Below the pieces are notes generated by a model. The model saw only the letters and a program-made list of their open reading frames with translations. It did not search any database and had not been told where the DNA came from. The position numbers were made by a program, and so were the translations under genes. A DNA stretch of 64,000 nt from Pseudomonas argentinensis (GTDB lineage Bacteria; Pseudomonadota; Gammaproteobacteria; Pseudomonadales; Pseudomonadaceae): positions 2,232,001 to 2,296,000 of the forward strand of contig NZ_CP056087.1 of assembly GCF_001839655.2 (NCBI RefSeq), given 5' to 3'. This document shows positions 53,182-62,543 of this stretch, in pieces (position 1 is the stretch's first letter; each line of letters opens with the position of its first letter).

Positions 53182-54105
53182 CTAAGGGCGCCAGTCGTCA
53201 CGCAGGCTGGCGAGAACATGTTCGGTGAAGGCGCGCACCTTGGGGGTCAGCTCGTAGCGGTCGCGCACGCACAGGTAGTAGTCGAGTGGCTCGATAAGCG
53301 CCTGGTTACCGGCATCCTGCGAGGGCGCGAACAGTGGCTGCAATTGTCCGCTGGCCAGCAGAGGCTCGGCGACGAAGGCGGCCAGGCGGGTGATGCCACC
53401 GCCGTTGACCGCCGCGCGGGCCAGCACGTCGATATCGTCGCTGACCAGGGCGACACGAATCGGCGCCTCGAAACGCACGCCGTCACGCACGAAGCGCCAG
53501 GGCATCAGGCGACCGTCCACGGCGACCTTGAACGCCAGGCAGTCATGCTCGCGCAGCGCTTCGGGGGTATCCGGCACGCCGGCTCTGTGCAGGTAGGCGG
53601 GGGCGGCGCAGTAGATCGATGGCACGCTGGCGATATGCCGCGCCACCAGGCCGTCTTCGAGCTGCTGGGGAATGCGGATGCTGACGTCCACCGATTCCTG
53701 GATATGGTTGACGCTGCGGTCCGTGGTGCTGAGTTCGCAGGCGATGCGCGGAAAACGGGCGCTGAAGGCGGGCAGCATCGGCGCCAGCACATAGCGCCCG
53801 AACGCGGCACTGGCGGCGATGCGCAGGCGGCCCTGGGGATGATCGTGCTGCAGGGTGGCGTTGCTGCGCGCCAGTTCGAGGTCGCGCAGCACGTTGCGCA
53901 CCTGGCTGAAATACAGCTCGCCGCTTTCGGTCAGTGCCAGGCTGCGCGTGGTGCGGGTGAGCAGGCGACTGCCCAGGGACGCTTCCAGCCGCGCGATGTT
54001 CTGGCTTGCCGCCGCCGCACTGATGCCCAGCAGGCGCGCACCAGCGGCAATGCTGCCGCTCTCCACCGCCTTCACGAAACTCTCGATGCCACGCAGGGTA
54101 TCCAT
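53182..54105 (-). CDS. LysR-family transcriptional regulator
   Basis: 307 residues: winged helix MDTLRGIESFVKAVESGSIA, AAGARLLGISAAAASQNIAR, then the effector domain with GRLRIAASAAFGRYVLAPML. It is divergent from the DUF2798 gene with about 140 bases between, which contains an imperfect dyad (ATCATCTGATTGAT), so it probably controls that gene. The inducer is unknown. Confidence 0.9.
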   Translation of the reverse strand: MDTLRGIESFVKAVESGSIAAGARLLGISAAAASQNIARLEASLGSRLLTRTTRSLALTESGELYFSQVRNVLRDLELARSNATLQHDHPQGRLRIAASAAFGRYVLAPMLPAFSARFPRIACELSTTDRSVNHIQESVDVSIRIPQQLEDGLVARHIASVPSIYCAAPAYLHRAGVPDTPEALREHDCLAFKVAVDGRLMPWRFVRDGVRFEAPIRVALVSDDIDVLARAAVNGGGITRLAAFVAEPLLASGQLQPLFAPSQDAGNQALIEPLDYYLCVRDRYELTPKVRAFTEHVLASLRDDWRP

Positions 54106-54246
54106 AGCCAAGCTTTATTCTGATCATCTGATTGATAAGGTTTGCTTGGTACTGACCTTACCCGTGGCGCGCTACTCGCAGCAATGGCCGACAACGATAA
54201 TGGCCGCTCGCCGCTGGCGGCATCACTCAACCTGCAAGGAACCGAC

Positions 54247-54510
54247 ATGCCCGATTCCACACTGAACCTCGCCCGTACCACCTGGAAGCTGCCGGCCAAG
54301 CTGTCGCCGGTGGTCTTCGCCTTTTTCATGTCCGGGATCATGGCGTTGCTCATGTGCCTGGTGATCACCGCCACCAACCGTGGCTTGAGCGACGGTTACC
54401 TGAGCGCAGTGCTGGATGCCTACCGGCTGGCCATGCCGGTGGCGTTCGTCTGTGTGATGGGCGTGCGGCCGGTGGTGGTGCGCCTGGTCAAACTGACGGT
54501 CAGAAGCTGA
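54247..54510 (+). CDS. DUF2798 membrane protein
   Basis: 87 residues with two membrane helices (VVFAFFMSGIMALLMCLVIT and LAMPVAFVCVMGVRPVVVRL). DUF2798 proteins are small inner-membrane proteins of unknown role, frequently divergent from LysR regulators, as here. Confidence 0.88.
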   Translation: MPDSTLNLARTTWKLPAKLSPVVFAFFMSGIMALLMCLVITATNRGLSDGYLSAVLDAYRLAMPVAFVCVMGVRPVVVRLVKLTVRS

Positions 54511-54625
54511 GCAGCGGGCGCGGCCGAATGTGAGGTGTATCCAAAAATGACAAGGCGTTACCAAATAATTCGGTTATCGATGGTAGGCTGGCACCCGAAA
54601 TTCAGCCGATCCCATGGAGTTGCAG

Positions 54626-55663
54626 ATGTTCTACAAGGAGTTGTTACTGGCCGGCCTGCTGGTCACCGCCGTTCCCCTGACCTGGGCGGACCAGGCGTCG
54701 GCGCAGGCCGAGCAGGAAACCCCAGCCGCGCAAGCGGCTGACGGCGAGTACCTCAGCGAGGAGCAGTTTCTAGACAGCCTCACCTTTCGCTCCGGCAAGG
54801 TGGTGGTCGGCAGCAACCTGGCGACCCTGAACCTGCCGGACAACATGGTGTTTCTCGATGGCGCCGATGCCGAGCGCGTGCTGGTCGAAGCCTGGGGCAA
54901 CCCGCCGGATGACAAGCTGCCGCTGGGCATGATCTTGCCCAAGGGCGTTTCGCCCCTGGCCGACGAGTCCTGGGCGGTGACCGTCGAGTACGAGGAAAGC
55001 GGCTACGTGTCCGACGAAGACGCCGCCGATATCGACTACAACGACATGCTCGAGGACCTGCAGGACGGCGCCAGGGCCGACAACGAATGGCGCGCCGAAA
55101 ACGGCTACGAGCCGATCGCCATCGTCGGCTGGGCCTCGGCGCCGCACTACGATGCGGCGGGCAAGAAACTGCACTGGGCCAAGGAAGTGAAGTTCGGCGA
55201 CAGTGACGAGCACATCCTCAACTACAACATCCGCGTGCTGGGCCGTAAGGGTGTGCTGGTGCTGAACTTCATCGCCGGCATGCACCAGTTGCCGCAGATC
55301 GAGGAGAACGTGCCGGCGGTACTGGCCATGACCGACTTCAACGATGGCAACCGCTACGCCGACTTCAACCCGGACCTCGACGAAGTGGCGGCCTACGGCC
55401 TTGGCGCGCTGATCGCCGGCAAGGCGGCGGCCAAGGTGGGCCTGTTCGCTGCGGCGCTGGTGCTGCTGAAAAAGCTGTGGTTCCTGCCCGTGCTGCTGAT
55501 CGGCTGGTTATGGCGGCGCGTCACCGGCAAGAAACAGCAGCCGGCGCCAGTCGAGCCTCAGGTACAGCCTGAAGCCAAGGCAGAGCCCGCACCGAGCGAA
55601 GCGCCGCCGCGGGTGGCGAGCGTGATGGATCTGAACAACCCGCCTGACGACAAGCACAAGTAA
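54626..55663 (+). CDS. DUF2167 membrane-anchored protein
   Basis: 345 residues. A signal peptide (MFYKELLLAGLLVTAVPLTW) opens a DUF2167 domain with DKLPLGMILPKGVSPLADES, WAVTVEYEESGYVSDEDAAD and PHYDAAGKKLHWAKEV. A C-terminal hydrophobic segment (KVGLFAAALVLLKKLWFLPV) anchors it in the membrane, followed by a Pro/Glu-rich tail. The start at 54626 has GGAG 6 bases before it, better than 54614. Function unknown; envelope stress has been suggested for some relatives. Confidence 0.88.
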   Translation: MFYKELLLAGLLVTAVPLTWADQASAQAEQETPAAQAADGEYLSEEQFLDSLTFRSGKVVVGSNLATLNLPDNMVFLDGADAERVLVEAWGNPPDDKLPLGMILPKGVSPLADESWAVTVEYEESGYVSDEDAADIDYNDMLEDLQDGARADNEWRAENGYEPIAIVGWASAPHYDAAGKKLHWAKEVKFGDSDEHILNYNIRVLGRKGVLVLNFIAGMHQLPQIEENVPAVLAMTDFNDGNRYADFNPDLDEVAAYGLGALIAGKAAAKVGLFAAALVLLKKLWFLPVLLIGWLWRRVTGKKQQPAPVEPQVQPEAKAEPAPSEAPPRVASVMDLNNPPDDKHK

Positions 55664-55681
55664 CGCAGTCCTCGGCACGAA

Positions 55682-55709
55682 AAAAGCCCCGGCATCGACC
55701 GGGGCTTTT
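55682..55709 (+). terminator. Terminator of the DUF2167 gene
   Basis: AAAAGCCCCGG and CCGGGGCTTTT with a 6-base loop, 18 bases past the stop. The A and T ends make it bidirectional, serving the convergent minus-strand gene too. Confidence 0.85.
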
Positions 55710-55714
55710 GCATG

Positions 55715-56281
55715 TCACTCGGGTAGGAACATCGCGATGACGATAAACAGCCAGAGCAGCAGCCCGGGCAGCATGCACAGCCAGTTGGCCAGGCTGAAAC
55801 GGCTGTTCTGCTCGCCTGCCGGGTCGCCGCTGGCCAGGTTGGCCTGCTGCTGGATGGTTGCCAGCGGCCAGGCGGTCGCCAGAGTGGCCGCGATCAGCAG
55901 CACGATGTCCAGCATCGGATGGCCGAAACTCTCGACGCGGGAAAGACCGTTGCCGAAGAAGACCATGCCGATGTACAGCCATGCAATGGCGCTGTACTTC
56001 CACTCGCCGAGGCCCTTGGCCTGCAGCTGGCCCTGAATCAGCCGGCACAGTGAGTGGATGAAAAAGATATGAAAGATCGAGCGCGCGGCCGGGTTGATCT
56101 TCTTCGGCAGCATGCTGGCCCGCTGGCGATCCCAGTGCTTGTAGGCCCAGTAGATCGAGTAGAAGCCAAGCGTGAAGAAGTACAGCAGGTACAGCTTGCG
56201 GGTGGAGGTAACGAAGAAGGTGCCGTCGGCGCGCGCTTGCTGCAGCAGATCGGCGCTGGGGGGCTGATAGAGATTGTCCAT
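55715..56281 (-). CDS. DUF4234-like membrane protein
   Basis: 188 residues. RKLYLLYFFTLGFYSIYWAY is typical of the DUF4234 or related DUF898-like membrane families, followed by three more hydrophobic segments (YSAIAWLYIGMVFFGNGL, LDIVLLIAATLATAWPLA, ANWLCMLPGLLLWLFIVIAM). It is an inner-membrane protein of unknown role. The ATG at 56281 (MDNLYQPP) is preferred to an upstream TTG. Confidence 0.8.
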   Translation of the reverse strand: MDNLYQPPSADLLQQARADGTFFVTSTRKLYLLYFFTLGFYSIYWAYKHWDRQRASMLPKKINPAARSIFHIFFIHSLCRLIQGQLQAKGLGEWKYSAIAWLYIGMVFFGNGLSRVESFGHPMLDIVLLIAATLATAWPLATIQQQANLASGDPAGEQNSRFSLANWLCMLPGLLLWLFIVIAMFLPE

Positions 56282-56442
56282 TCCGGGGTCTCGCAAGCAC
56301 TGCCAGGGCAGTGCGGTGGCTAGGCGTTCTTCAGGCGAACGGCTCCTCCAGGAGCGCGAGAGATTTTACCGGGTATTACCAGATCATGCCGTGTCACTCG
56401 CCGTGCAGAGGGTGGGCCGTTGCGGCCCACCTCGGGATTGGC

Positions 56443-56769
56443 TCAGCAGTAGCTGTCGAGCAACTGCTGCTTCTGGCTGCGCGCGCGTGCCCAGTCGTGT
56501 TGCAGGGTGCGCAACACGTTGGCGATGAAGTCCCGGTCAGCCGCGGCGCGGCGGCCCACGTAGCCCTGGCCGCGGCGGTAGGTGCGCAGGCGAGTGCGCA
56601 TGTTGGGGCGCTGGCTGACGAATTCGTGCTCCGGCTGGTCCGCCGGAACGCGGTCGATGCGTACTTCGCCGCGCTCGCAGACCCACAGGATGTGGTTGTG
56701 CAGGCTGTCCTTGTGCTGGGAGAACAGCTGGGCGAGGTCGTCGATGGTCGGTTGCTGATTCAGGTTCAT
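56443..56769 (-). CDS. Conserved small cytosolic protein
   Basis: 108 residues: TIDDLAQLFSQHKDSLHNHI, LWVCERGEVRIDRVPADQPE, then a basic helix region (NMRTRLRTYRRGQGYVGRRA) and a Cys at the very C-terminus. It is charged and helical with no signal. I recall similar hypothetical proteins in pseudomonads; function unknown. Confidence 0.68.
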   Translation of the reverse strand: MNLNQQPTIDDLAQLFSQHKDSLHNHILWVCERGEVRIDRVPADQPEHEFVSQRPNMRTRLRTYRRGQGYVGRRAAADRDFIANVLRTLQHDWARARSQKQQLLDSYC

Positions 56770-57241
56770 GGCGTTTACCCCTTCATTCTCTGATCTGTCT
56801 AGGGCGACCGCTTGCGTGCGGCCGTCATGCCCGTGGCGTTTGAGTGCTGCCGACAGCCGTGTAGTGATGCGTGAGTATCGCTACGCAGCGGCGGCCAACG
56901 GAGGCCGAGGAGGCGGGGAGAAGGCAGCGAAGACAGGATCGGATGCAGGTGATCCCCAGGATCAGCCACAGGCATCATGACAATGTCTCGCTAACGCTCT
57001 CGTCCGCAGGACGCTCGACTTCATCAATCTGCCTTGTGGGCAGTACATATCGTGGAACGCTCGGCTGGTATTACCGAGCTCGCCCAAGTGCCCTTGTCAG
57101 GGCTCCCGTCAGGGGAGGCGAGTCCATCATGCAAAAGCGCAAAGGGGCCGTCAACAGTTTTGTAGTGATTTATTTTTGTTACTACAGAAAAAACTCGAGC
57201 CCGCCGCAAGGCGTCTGGCACGCCGAAAAATGACCCTCCGG
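56770..57241. other. 472-base intergenic region
   Basis: No gene I can support. Several GC-rich dyads occur at 57085-57160 (CAGGGCTCCCGTCAGGGGAG), followed by an AT-rich run (TTTTGTAGTGATTTATTTTTG, 57162 on). That pattern could be a structured RNA with a terminator, but I cannot match it to a known family. Confidence 0.4.
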
Positions 57242-58141
57242 TCAGTCTTCGAGGAGGCGCCCGTCGCGCTCGCGCTGCGCGTCGCGTTGCATCGATTCGA
57301 GGTTCTTCTCGATGGTCTCGCACAGCGCATCCATCTGGATCTGGTGCTCGCTGACCTGGAAGGGGCTCTGCAGATCGCTGCCCACCCGTTCGATCGCCAG
57401 CAGCATGAAGCCGACCACCGTCGAGGCCAGCGGCGTGTACCACTCCAGGGTCTCGACCAGGCCGATCGGCACGATCACGCAGAACAGGGTGATGAACAGG
57501 CGCGGGAAATACACGTAGGGGTAGGGCAGCGGCGTGTTGGCGATACGCTCCAGGCCGCCCTGGCAGTTGGAGACGTCGACCAGCGTCGATTCCAGACGGG
57601 TAAGGCGGATGCTGTCCAGGCGCCCCGCCTTGTATTCGCTGGCCAGCATCGCCGCAGAGCCGTTGAGGATATCGTTGGGGAAGTTGTTGGTGGTGCCGCG
57701 CCGGTCGAACTCCTCGGCGGAGACGAACGCCCGCACCTCGTCCTCGCAAGGCTGGTTGCGCAGGCTGGCGGACAGGCTTCGGATGTAGGCGACGTGGCGG
57801 CGTAGCAGCACCACCTTGGCAGGGTTAGCGCCTTCATGGTCGTCGATCAGGGTCAGCACCTGGCGGGCGAAGCTGCGCGAGCCGTTGATCAACGCGCCCC
57901 AGATGGTGCGTGCTTCCCACCAGCGGTTATAGGCGCTGCTGTTGCGAAAGCTGATCAGCACCACCAGCGCCGAGCCGAGCAGGGTCAGTGGCATGGAGGG
58001 CAGGTTGATCCTGCGGTCGAGAAACAGCATGTAGTCGACTGTGACGATGATGTCCCAGATCAGCAGCCAGAACAGTGACCAGCCGACATAGCCGAAGGTC
58101 TTGAGCAGGTAGCGATAACCACGGGTAACGGAATGCATCAC
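57242..58141 (-). CDS. Bestrophin-family anion channel
   Basis: 299 residues with four membrane segments. SFRNSSAYNRWWEARTIWGA is the bestrophin selectivity and neck signature, and PYVYFPRLFITLFCVIVPIG another conserved helix. Bacterial bestrophins form pentameric channels for anions or cations. It is divergent from nothing close and probably monocistronic. Confidence 0.92.
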   Translation of the reverse strand: MMHSVTRGYRYLLKTFGYVGWSLFWLLIWDIIVTVDYMLFLDRRINLPSMPLTLLGSALVVLISFRNSSAYNRWWEARTIWGALINGSRSFARQVLTLIDDHEGANPAKVVLLRRHVAYIRSLSASLRNQPCEDEVRAFVSAEEFDRRGTTNNFPNDILNGSAAMLASEYKAGRLDSIRLTRLESTLVDVSNCQGGLERIANTPLPYPYVYFPRLFITLFCVIVPIGLVETLEWYTPLASTVVGFMLLAIERVGSDLQSPFQVSEHQIQMDALCETIEKNLESMQRDAQRERDGRLLED

Positions 58142-58224
58142 GTGGAATTCTCCGTGAGCGAGTGAGGCGAAAGCGCAGAGATTCGGACGTGGGGGCGGAT
58201 GAAAGGTTCGCCGGGGCGCTCGAA

Positions 58225-59493
58225 TCAGCGTGGCTGGCGCGCCCTGGCCAGCTCGCCGAAGAAGGCGACGTACTGGCGGGGTCCGTCGGCGAAGAGGGTA
58301 TTCAGGCGCAGCGGATCCCTGGCATCGGTGATGCCGTCGAGCGCCGGCCAGGGGGCCTGTGGGTGATCACGCAGGTAGGCGGCATCCACGCCGGGGCGCT
58401 GCACCTCGCCCTGGCTGCTGTCGACGTAGAGCACGCGGTTGTCCTGCCCGAACGCCTTGCCCAACGCCTGTACCAGGGTGAGAAAGCCACGGTCGCTACC
58501 ACCGCGCAGCCAGTGGGTGCGGCCATCATCGGCCAAGGCCGGGGAGCTGGTCAGGGTGTCGCCAACGCCCACCAGGCGCGGCATGTGCCGAGGATCGAAG
58601 CGTTCCACCGCCAGTTGCAGCAGCGCGTCGAGGCTGGCGGGTGCCTGGCGTACGTTGAAGGCTTCGCCCAGCGGATAGGTGCCGGTGCGTTGCCCGTAGT
58701 AGCGGTTGAGGATCACCAGCACCCCGGCTTCCTTGACGGCGCCGCGCAGCATCAGTTGCAGATCGGTGGTGCCGGCCGCGCTGCCCTGCGCCGGCCGCAG
58801 GCGCTCGCGGCCGCCGGCATCGCGGCCGAGATTGGGCGCGTAGTGGACGAAGAACGACTGCGCCAGGCCCTGGGCGGCTGCAGCCTCGAGCAACCCTTGT
58901 AGCAGCCCGGCGCCATCGGCCTGGAGGCGCGCATACAGCACTGGCTGGTCAGGCCAGTGGTGATGGAAGGCGTTGAGATTGAGCGTCGGCGACACCCGGT
59001 TGTCGAGCACGCTGCTGGCCAGTAGCCGCTCGATATCGCTATCCGCCAGCTGGTAGGGCGCCTGCTGAAGTAGCTGTTTCAGCGATTCGTTCAACCATGC
59101 CGGCGCCGCGGCGAGAAACGCCAGCTCCTCGGTGCTGATGCCCGGATGGGAGATGCGCCCGTGACGATCCTGCACCTGCACACCGCCGGCTGCCAGCCCG
59201 GGCAGGTACAGGCCCTGTTCCTGGCAGCGCCTTGCCGTGCCCATGGCCCGCTCGACCAGACCGTTCACCCCGCGGCTGCCCAGGTGCTCGCCATTGGTCA
59301 GCACCTGGACGTGGCCATTCAGGGTGTGGGCCGCCTGCAGGTAGGCAGGGTCGAGGGCGCGGGTGATGGGGTCGCGCACCAGGTCCATGCATACGCCATC
59401 CAGATCCTGGATGATCAGCAGGTTATCGGTGCCGGCGAGGCTGTCGAGCAGCGAAGTGGGGTCGAGCGAGTACGCGGTTTCGGTCACAATCAT
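58225..59493 (-). CDS. Glucosylglycerol-3-phosphate phosphatase
   Basis: 422 residues. The HAD-like opening LLIIQDLDGVCMDLVRDPIT and the segments VQVLTNGEHLGSRGVNGLVE, YLPGLAAGGVQVQD and SFFVHYAPNLGRDAGGRERL match cyanobacterial StpA (salt-tolerance phosphatase family) closely. It removes phosphate from glucosylglycerol phosphate in the last step of making the osmolyte glucosylglycerol. The glucosylglycerol-phosphate synthase is not in this window. The start is MIVTETAYS. It is cytosolic. Confidence 0.85.
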   Translation of the reverse strand: MIVTETAYSLDPTSLLDSLAGTDNLLIIQDLDGVCMDLVRDPITRALDPAYLQAAHTLNGHVQVLTNGEHLGSRGVNGLVERAMGTARRCQEQGLYLPGLAAGGVQVQDRHGRISHPGISTEELAFLAAAPAWLNESLKQLLQQAPYQLADSDIERLLASSVLDNRVSPTLNLNAFHHHWPDQPVLYARLQADGAGLLQGLLEAAAAQGLAQSFFVHYAPNLGRDAGGRERLRPAQGSAAGTTDLQLMLRGAVKEAGVLVILNRYYGQRTGTYPLGEAFNVRQAPASLDALLQLAVERFDPRHMPRLVGVGDTLTSSPALADDGRTHWLRGGSDRGFLTLVQALGKAFGQDNRVLYVDSSQGEVQRPGVDAAYLRDHPQAPWPALDGITDARDPLRLNTLFADGPRQYVAFFGELARARQPR

Positions 59494-59600
59494 GGGCCCG
59501 AGTCTATCGCGGTTGCGGCCGATGGGGCGATTGGCTGAAGCATTTGGCCAGAGTGGTTGTCCATCATCAGATTGGCAGAGCGGATTGAGAGGAAGCACGG

Positions 59601-60479
59601 ATGAATGATTCACCCAAGCGGGTTCGGCAGATCGTTACGGCAGCGCTGCTGCTCTGCGCGAGTGCCGCAGGGACTGCGAGGGGCGATGAAGCCGCGCAAT
59701 TGGCCAAGCTGATCAACAGCTATCGCGAGGCCGGGCAGAGTTGTGGTGGGCAGTCCAGCCCGGCAGCCGGCCCGCTGGCGCCCGACCGGCGCCTGGCTGG
59801 GCAGAAGGTCAATTCTTCCGAGCAGTTGCAGCAGGCCCTGCAGCAGGCCGGTTATCAGGCCGCGGCCGTGCAACTGATCCGCGTCACCGGCCCCGATACG
59901 CCCGAAGCGGCCATGGCCATGCTGCAACAGTCCTATTGCAAGCAGCTGCAGGATGCACAGTTCGCCGATATCGGCGTGCTTCACCAAGGCAACAGCTGGC
60001 AGGTGGTGCTGGGTCGCGCGCTATTGCCGGCGCGCCTGGGCGACTGGCAGGAGGAAGGCAAGGCGATTCTCGAGGCAGTCAACCAGGCCCGTGGCACGGC
60101 GCGTAAATGTGGCGACCAGCCGTTCGATGCGGCGCAGCCGTTGCGCTGGAGCGATGCCCTGGGCCAGGCGGCCCTGGCCCACAGCCGCGACATGGCGATG
60201 AACAGCCTGTTCAGTCACCAGGGCAGCGACCGCAGCCTGGTCGGCGCCCGGGCCACCGCCGCCGGCTACACCTGGACGGTGATCGGCGAGAACATCGCCG
60301 CCGGCCAGGGGCGCGCCCAGCAGGTGGTCGAAGGCTGGCTGGCCAGCCCCTCGCACTGCTACAACCTGATGAATCCGGATTTCCACGAAATGGGCGCGGC
60401 CTACGCCAGCAACCCGCAGAGCCAGGCGACCATCTACTGGACCCAGGTGTTTGGCGCGGCGGGACGCTCGGGGCTCTAG
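59601..60479 (+). CDS. Secreted CAP-domain (SCP/PR1-like) protein
   Basis: 292 residues with a signal peptide (to about residue 28) and a C-terminal CAP domain: EAVNQARGTARKCG, LAHSRDMAMNSLFSHQGSDR, WTVIGENIAAGQG and WLASPSHCYNLMNPDFHEMG. The N-terminal 150 residues form an extra domain (SEQLQQALQQAGYQAAAVQL). Extracytoplasmic CAP proteins have unclear roles, with possible peptidase or lipid-binding function. The Cys residues probably pair. Confidence 0.88.
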   Translation: MNDSPKRVRQIVTAALLLCASAAGTARGDEAAQLAKLINSYREAGQSCGGQSSPAAGPLAPDRRLAGQKVNSSEQLQQALQQAGYQAAAVQLIRVTGPDTPEAAMAMLQQSYCKQLQDAQFADIGVLHQGNSWQVVLGRALLPARLGDWQEEGKAILEAVNQARGTARKCGDQPFDAAQPLRWSDALGQAALAHSRDMAMNSLFSHQGSDRSLVGARATAAGYTWTVIGENIAAGQGRAQQVVEGWLASPSHCYNLMNPDFHEMGAAYASNPQSQATIYWTQVFGAAGRSGL

Positions 60480-60536
60480 GCGGGTTTGATTTGTGGTGTT
60501 GATGGGCTGGCGTAGATATCCGCCCAGCCATATCAC

Positions 60537-60601
60537 CTGTGGGAGCGCGCCATGCGCGCGAATCGCGGGCATAGACTAGGCGTCCCCGCCCGCTCCCACA
60601 G
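60537..60601. repeat. REP-type inverted pair (BIME-like)
   Basis: CTGTGGGAGCG (60537-60547) and CGCTCCCACAG (60591-60601) bracket a GC-rich dyad (GCGCGCCATGCGCGC, then GGGC...GCCC). The core TGTGGGAGCG is the familiar pseudomonad REP half. It sits between convergent genes and probably acts as an mRNA stabiliser or terminator aid. Confidence 0.75.
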
Positions 60602-60641
60602 AAGCAGAAGTTGCTGCAAATAGCAGACTCTTCCTGAGCCG

Positions 60642-62528
60642 TCAGGCCTGCCTATCTCGCAACAGCGGCGGCATCGGGCAATCCAGGGTATCGGCGACGG
60701 CGCGCATCAATTCCGCCTCGCCTGCGCTGATCCGCCCGTCGTGCTCGATGCAGCGGGCCATGGCCTTGAGCAACTGCGGCTTCTGCAGCGGGCGCATCTG
60801 GTTGAGGCGGTTGAGCGCGTCGTTCAACCCGCCGATCCCGGCGCGGGGCTGTTCGGCAAAGGGCCGGGCGGTGAACGGCAAGGTGTTCCAGGCCGCCTGG
60901 AAGGCCGCGCTGGCTGCCTGCTCCGTGGCACTGCCGGCCCGCGCCAGCGCCGCCAGCAGCACGCCGCTTTCATTGCCAAGCGCGGCCAGCGGCAGGCGAC
61001 CCTGCACGGGGCGTTGCATGCCCAGGTTGCGTTCGACGATGCGCAGCAGCGTCCATTCCATGAAACCCAGCTGCTGCGTGCTGATCAGCAGGGTGCCGAT
61101 ATCGCGCTTGAGGCTGACGAAATCCTGGGGTTCGAGTTGCTTGAGCGCGGGAATGGCCAGCTCCAGCAGTGGCAGGCGACGCCCGGCGGGCAACTGTCGC
61201 AATGGCTGGGCGAGTTCCAGCAGGCGGTCGGCCAGCAGGGGCGGCAGGTTGGCCTGCATCCAGGTCATGCGTTGCTGACGGGTGGCGTCGTCGGGGCCGA
61301 GCAGCAGGCCGTAGAGAATCGCCAGTGCGCCGTGGGGGTCGTGGGCGGCGTCGCGTAGGCGCTCGTCGATCTGCGCCAGGCTCTCGCGGGCTTCTTCCAG
61401 GTGCAGCGGTTGCGGCTCGCCGATGCTGGCGATGGCGGCGCTTGCGGCGGCGGCGCTGAAGCCTGCGGTTTCGGGTTGCTGAGGCGCTGCAGGCTGCGTC
61501 GGGGCCTCGAACACCTCGTCGCCGAGGACCACGCCGTTCCAGTGTGGATCGATACGGCGGATACGCTCTTCCAGCGGCGGATGGGTGGCCATCATCCGGC
61601 TCAGCGCCAGGCCCTGGCCGAAGTACATATGGCTGTACTCGGCGGCGTGGCTGGCTTCCAGGCGCGAGCCGGCGCCGAGCTTCTTGAGGGCGCCGGCGAT
61701 GCCGTTGGGGTTGCGGGTGTACTGCACGGCCGAGGCGTCGGCGAGGAACTCGCGCTGGCGGCTGACCGCGGCCTTGATCAGGTTGCCGAAGAAGGTGCCG
61801 GCGTAGCCGATCACCAGCAACGCCAGGCCGACCACCATGACCAGCGCGACCGCGTTGCCACGGCCCTTGTCGTCCGAGCGGCTGGAGGAACGGGCCGCGC
61901 CGCTATGGCCGACCCCACGCATCAGCAGCTCGCCGATCAGGCCGAGCAGCAGGATGCCGTGCAGCACCGCCACCAGGCGGGTATTGAGGCGCATGTCGCC
62001 ATGCAGAATGTGGCTGAATTCGTGGGCGATGACGCCCTGCAGCTCATCGCGGTCGAGCCGTTCGATGGCGCCGCGGGTCACCCCGATCACGGCGTTCTCC
62101 GGCCGCAGCCCGGCGGCGAAGGCGTTGATGGCCGGTTCTTCGAGGAGGTACACGGGCGGCACCGGCACGCCGGCGGCCAGGGCCATTTCTTCCACCACGT
62201 TGAGCACCCGTTGCTCGTGCAGGCCTTCGGGCTTGAGGTTGAGCAGGCGCCCGCCAAGGCGCTCGGCGACCACCTTGCCGCCGGCGCGCAATTGCGCGGC
62301 CTTGAACGCCCAGCCGAGGAGCACCACGCCGACCACCACCGCAGCCACGCTGAACAGCAGTTCCCCGCTCAGTGCCTCGAGACTGTAATTACCGTATTGG
62401 TAGACCTGCCAGGCCACGGCGATCACCAGGGTGGTGCTGACCACCAGGGTGACCACCGCCAGCATCAGCAGGATCACCAGGCGCGAGGTGTTACGTCGGG
62501 CGCGATCCTGATGCTCGAAGAAATCCAT
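60642..62528 (-). CDS. M48-family membrane metalloprotease with long C-terminal domain
   Basis: 628 residues. Two N-terminal membrane helices, then the M48 site VIAHEFSHILHGD (HExxH) and the third ligand in REFLADASAVQY, with two more helices between. The C-terminal 280 residues form a helical domain (SLKRDIGTLLISTQQLGF, HDGRISAGEAELMRAVADTL) that resembles a TerB-like fold. It starts 15 bases after the lemA stop; lemA and an HtpX-like protease are a common pair, probably in envelope quality control. Confidence 0.9.
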   Translation of the reverse strand: MDFFEHQDRARRNTSRLVILLMLAVVTLVVSTTLVIAVAWQVYQYGNYSLEALSGELLFSVAAVVVGVVLLGWAFKAAQLRAGGKVVAERLGGRLLNLKPEGLHEQRVLNVVEEMALAAGVPVPPVYLLEEPAINAFAAGLRPENAVIGVTRGAIERLDRDELQGVIAHEFSHILHGDMRLNTRLVAVLHGILLLGLIGELLMRGVGHSGAARSSSRSDDKGRGNAVALVMVVGLALLVIGYAGTFFGNLIKAAVSRQREFLADASAVQYTRNPNGIAGALKKLGAGSRLEASHAAEYSHMYFGQGLALSRMMATHPPLEERIRRIDPHWNGVVLGDEVFEAPTQPAAPQQPETAGFSAAAASAAIASIGEPQPLHLEEARESLAQIDERLRDAAHDPHGALAILYGLLLGPDDATRQQRMTWMQANLPPLLADRLLELAQPLRQLPAGRRLPLLELAIPALKQLEPQDFVSLKRDIGTLLISTQQLGFMEWTLLRIVERNLGMQRPVQGRLPLAALGNESGVLLAALARAGSATEQAASAAFQAAWNTLPFTARPFAEQPRAGIGGLNDALNRLNQMRPLQKPQLLKAMARCIEHDGRISAGEAELMRAVADTLDCPMPPLLRDRQA

Positions 62529-62543
62529 CCGCTAGGCCCCTGC

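Noticed and set aside
57085..57180. Possible structured RNA or riboswitch before the bestrophin gene end
   Set aside because: The dyads are short and match no class I can name; the location, downstream of a minus-strand gene, does not suit a leader.
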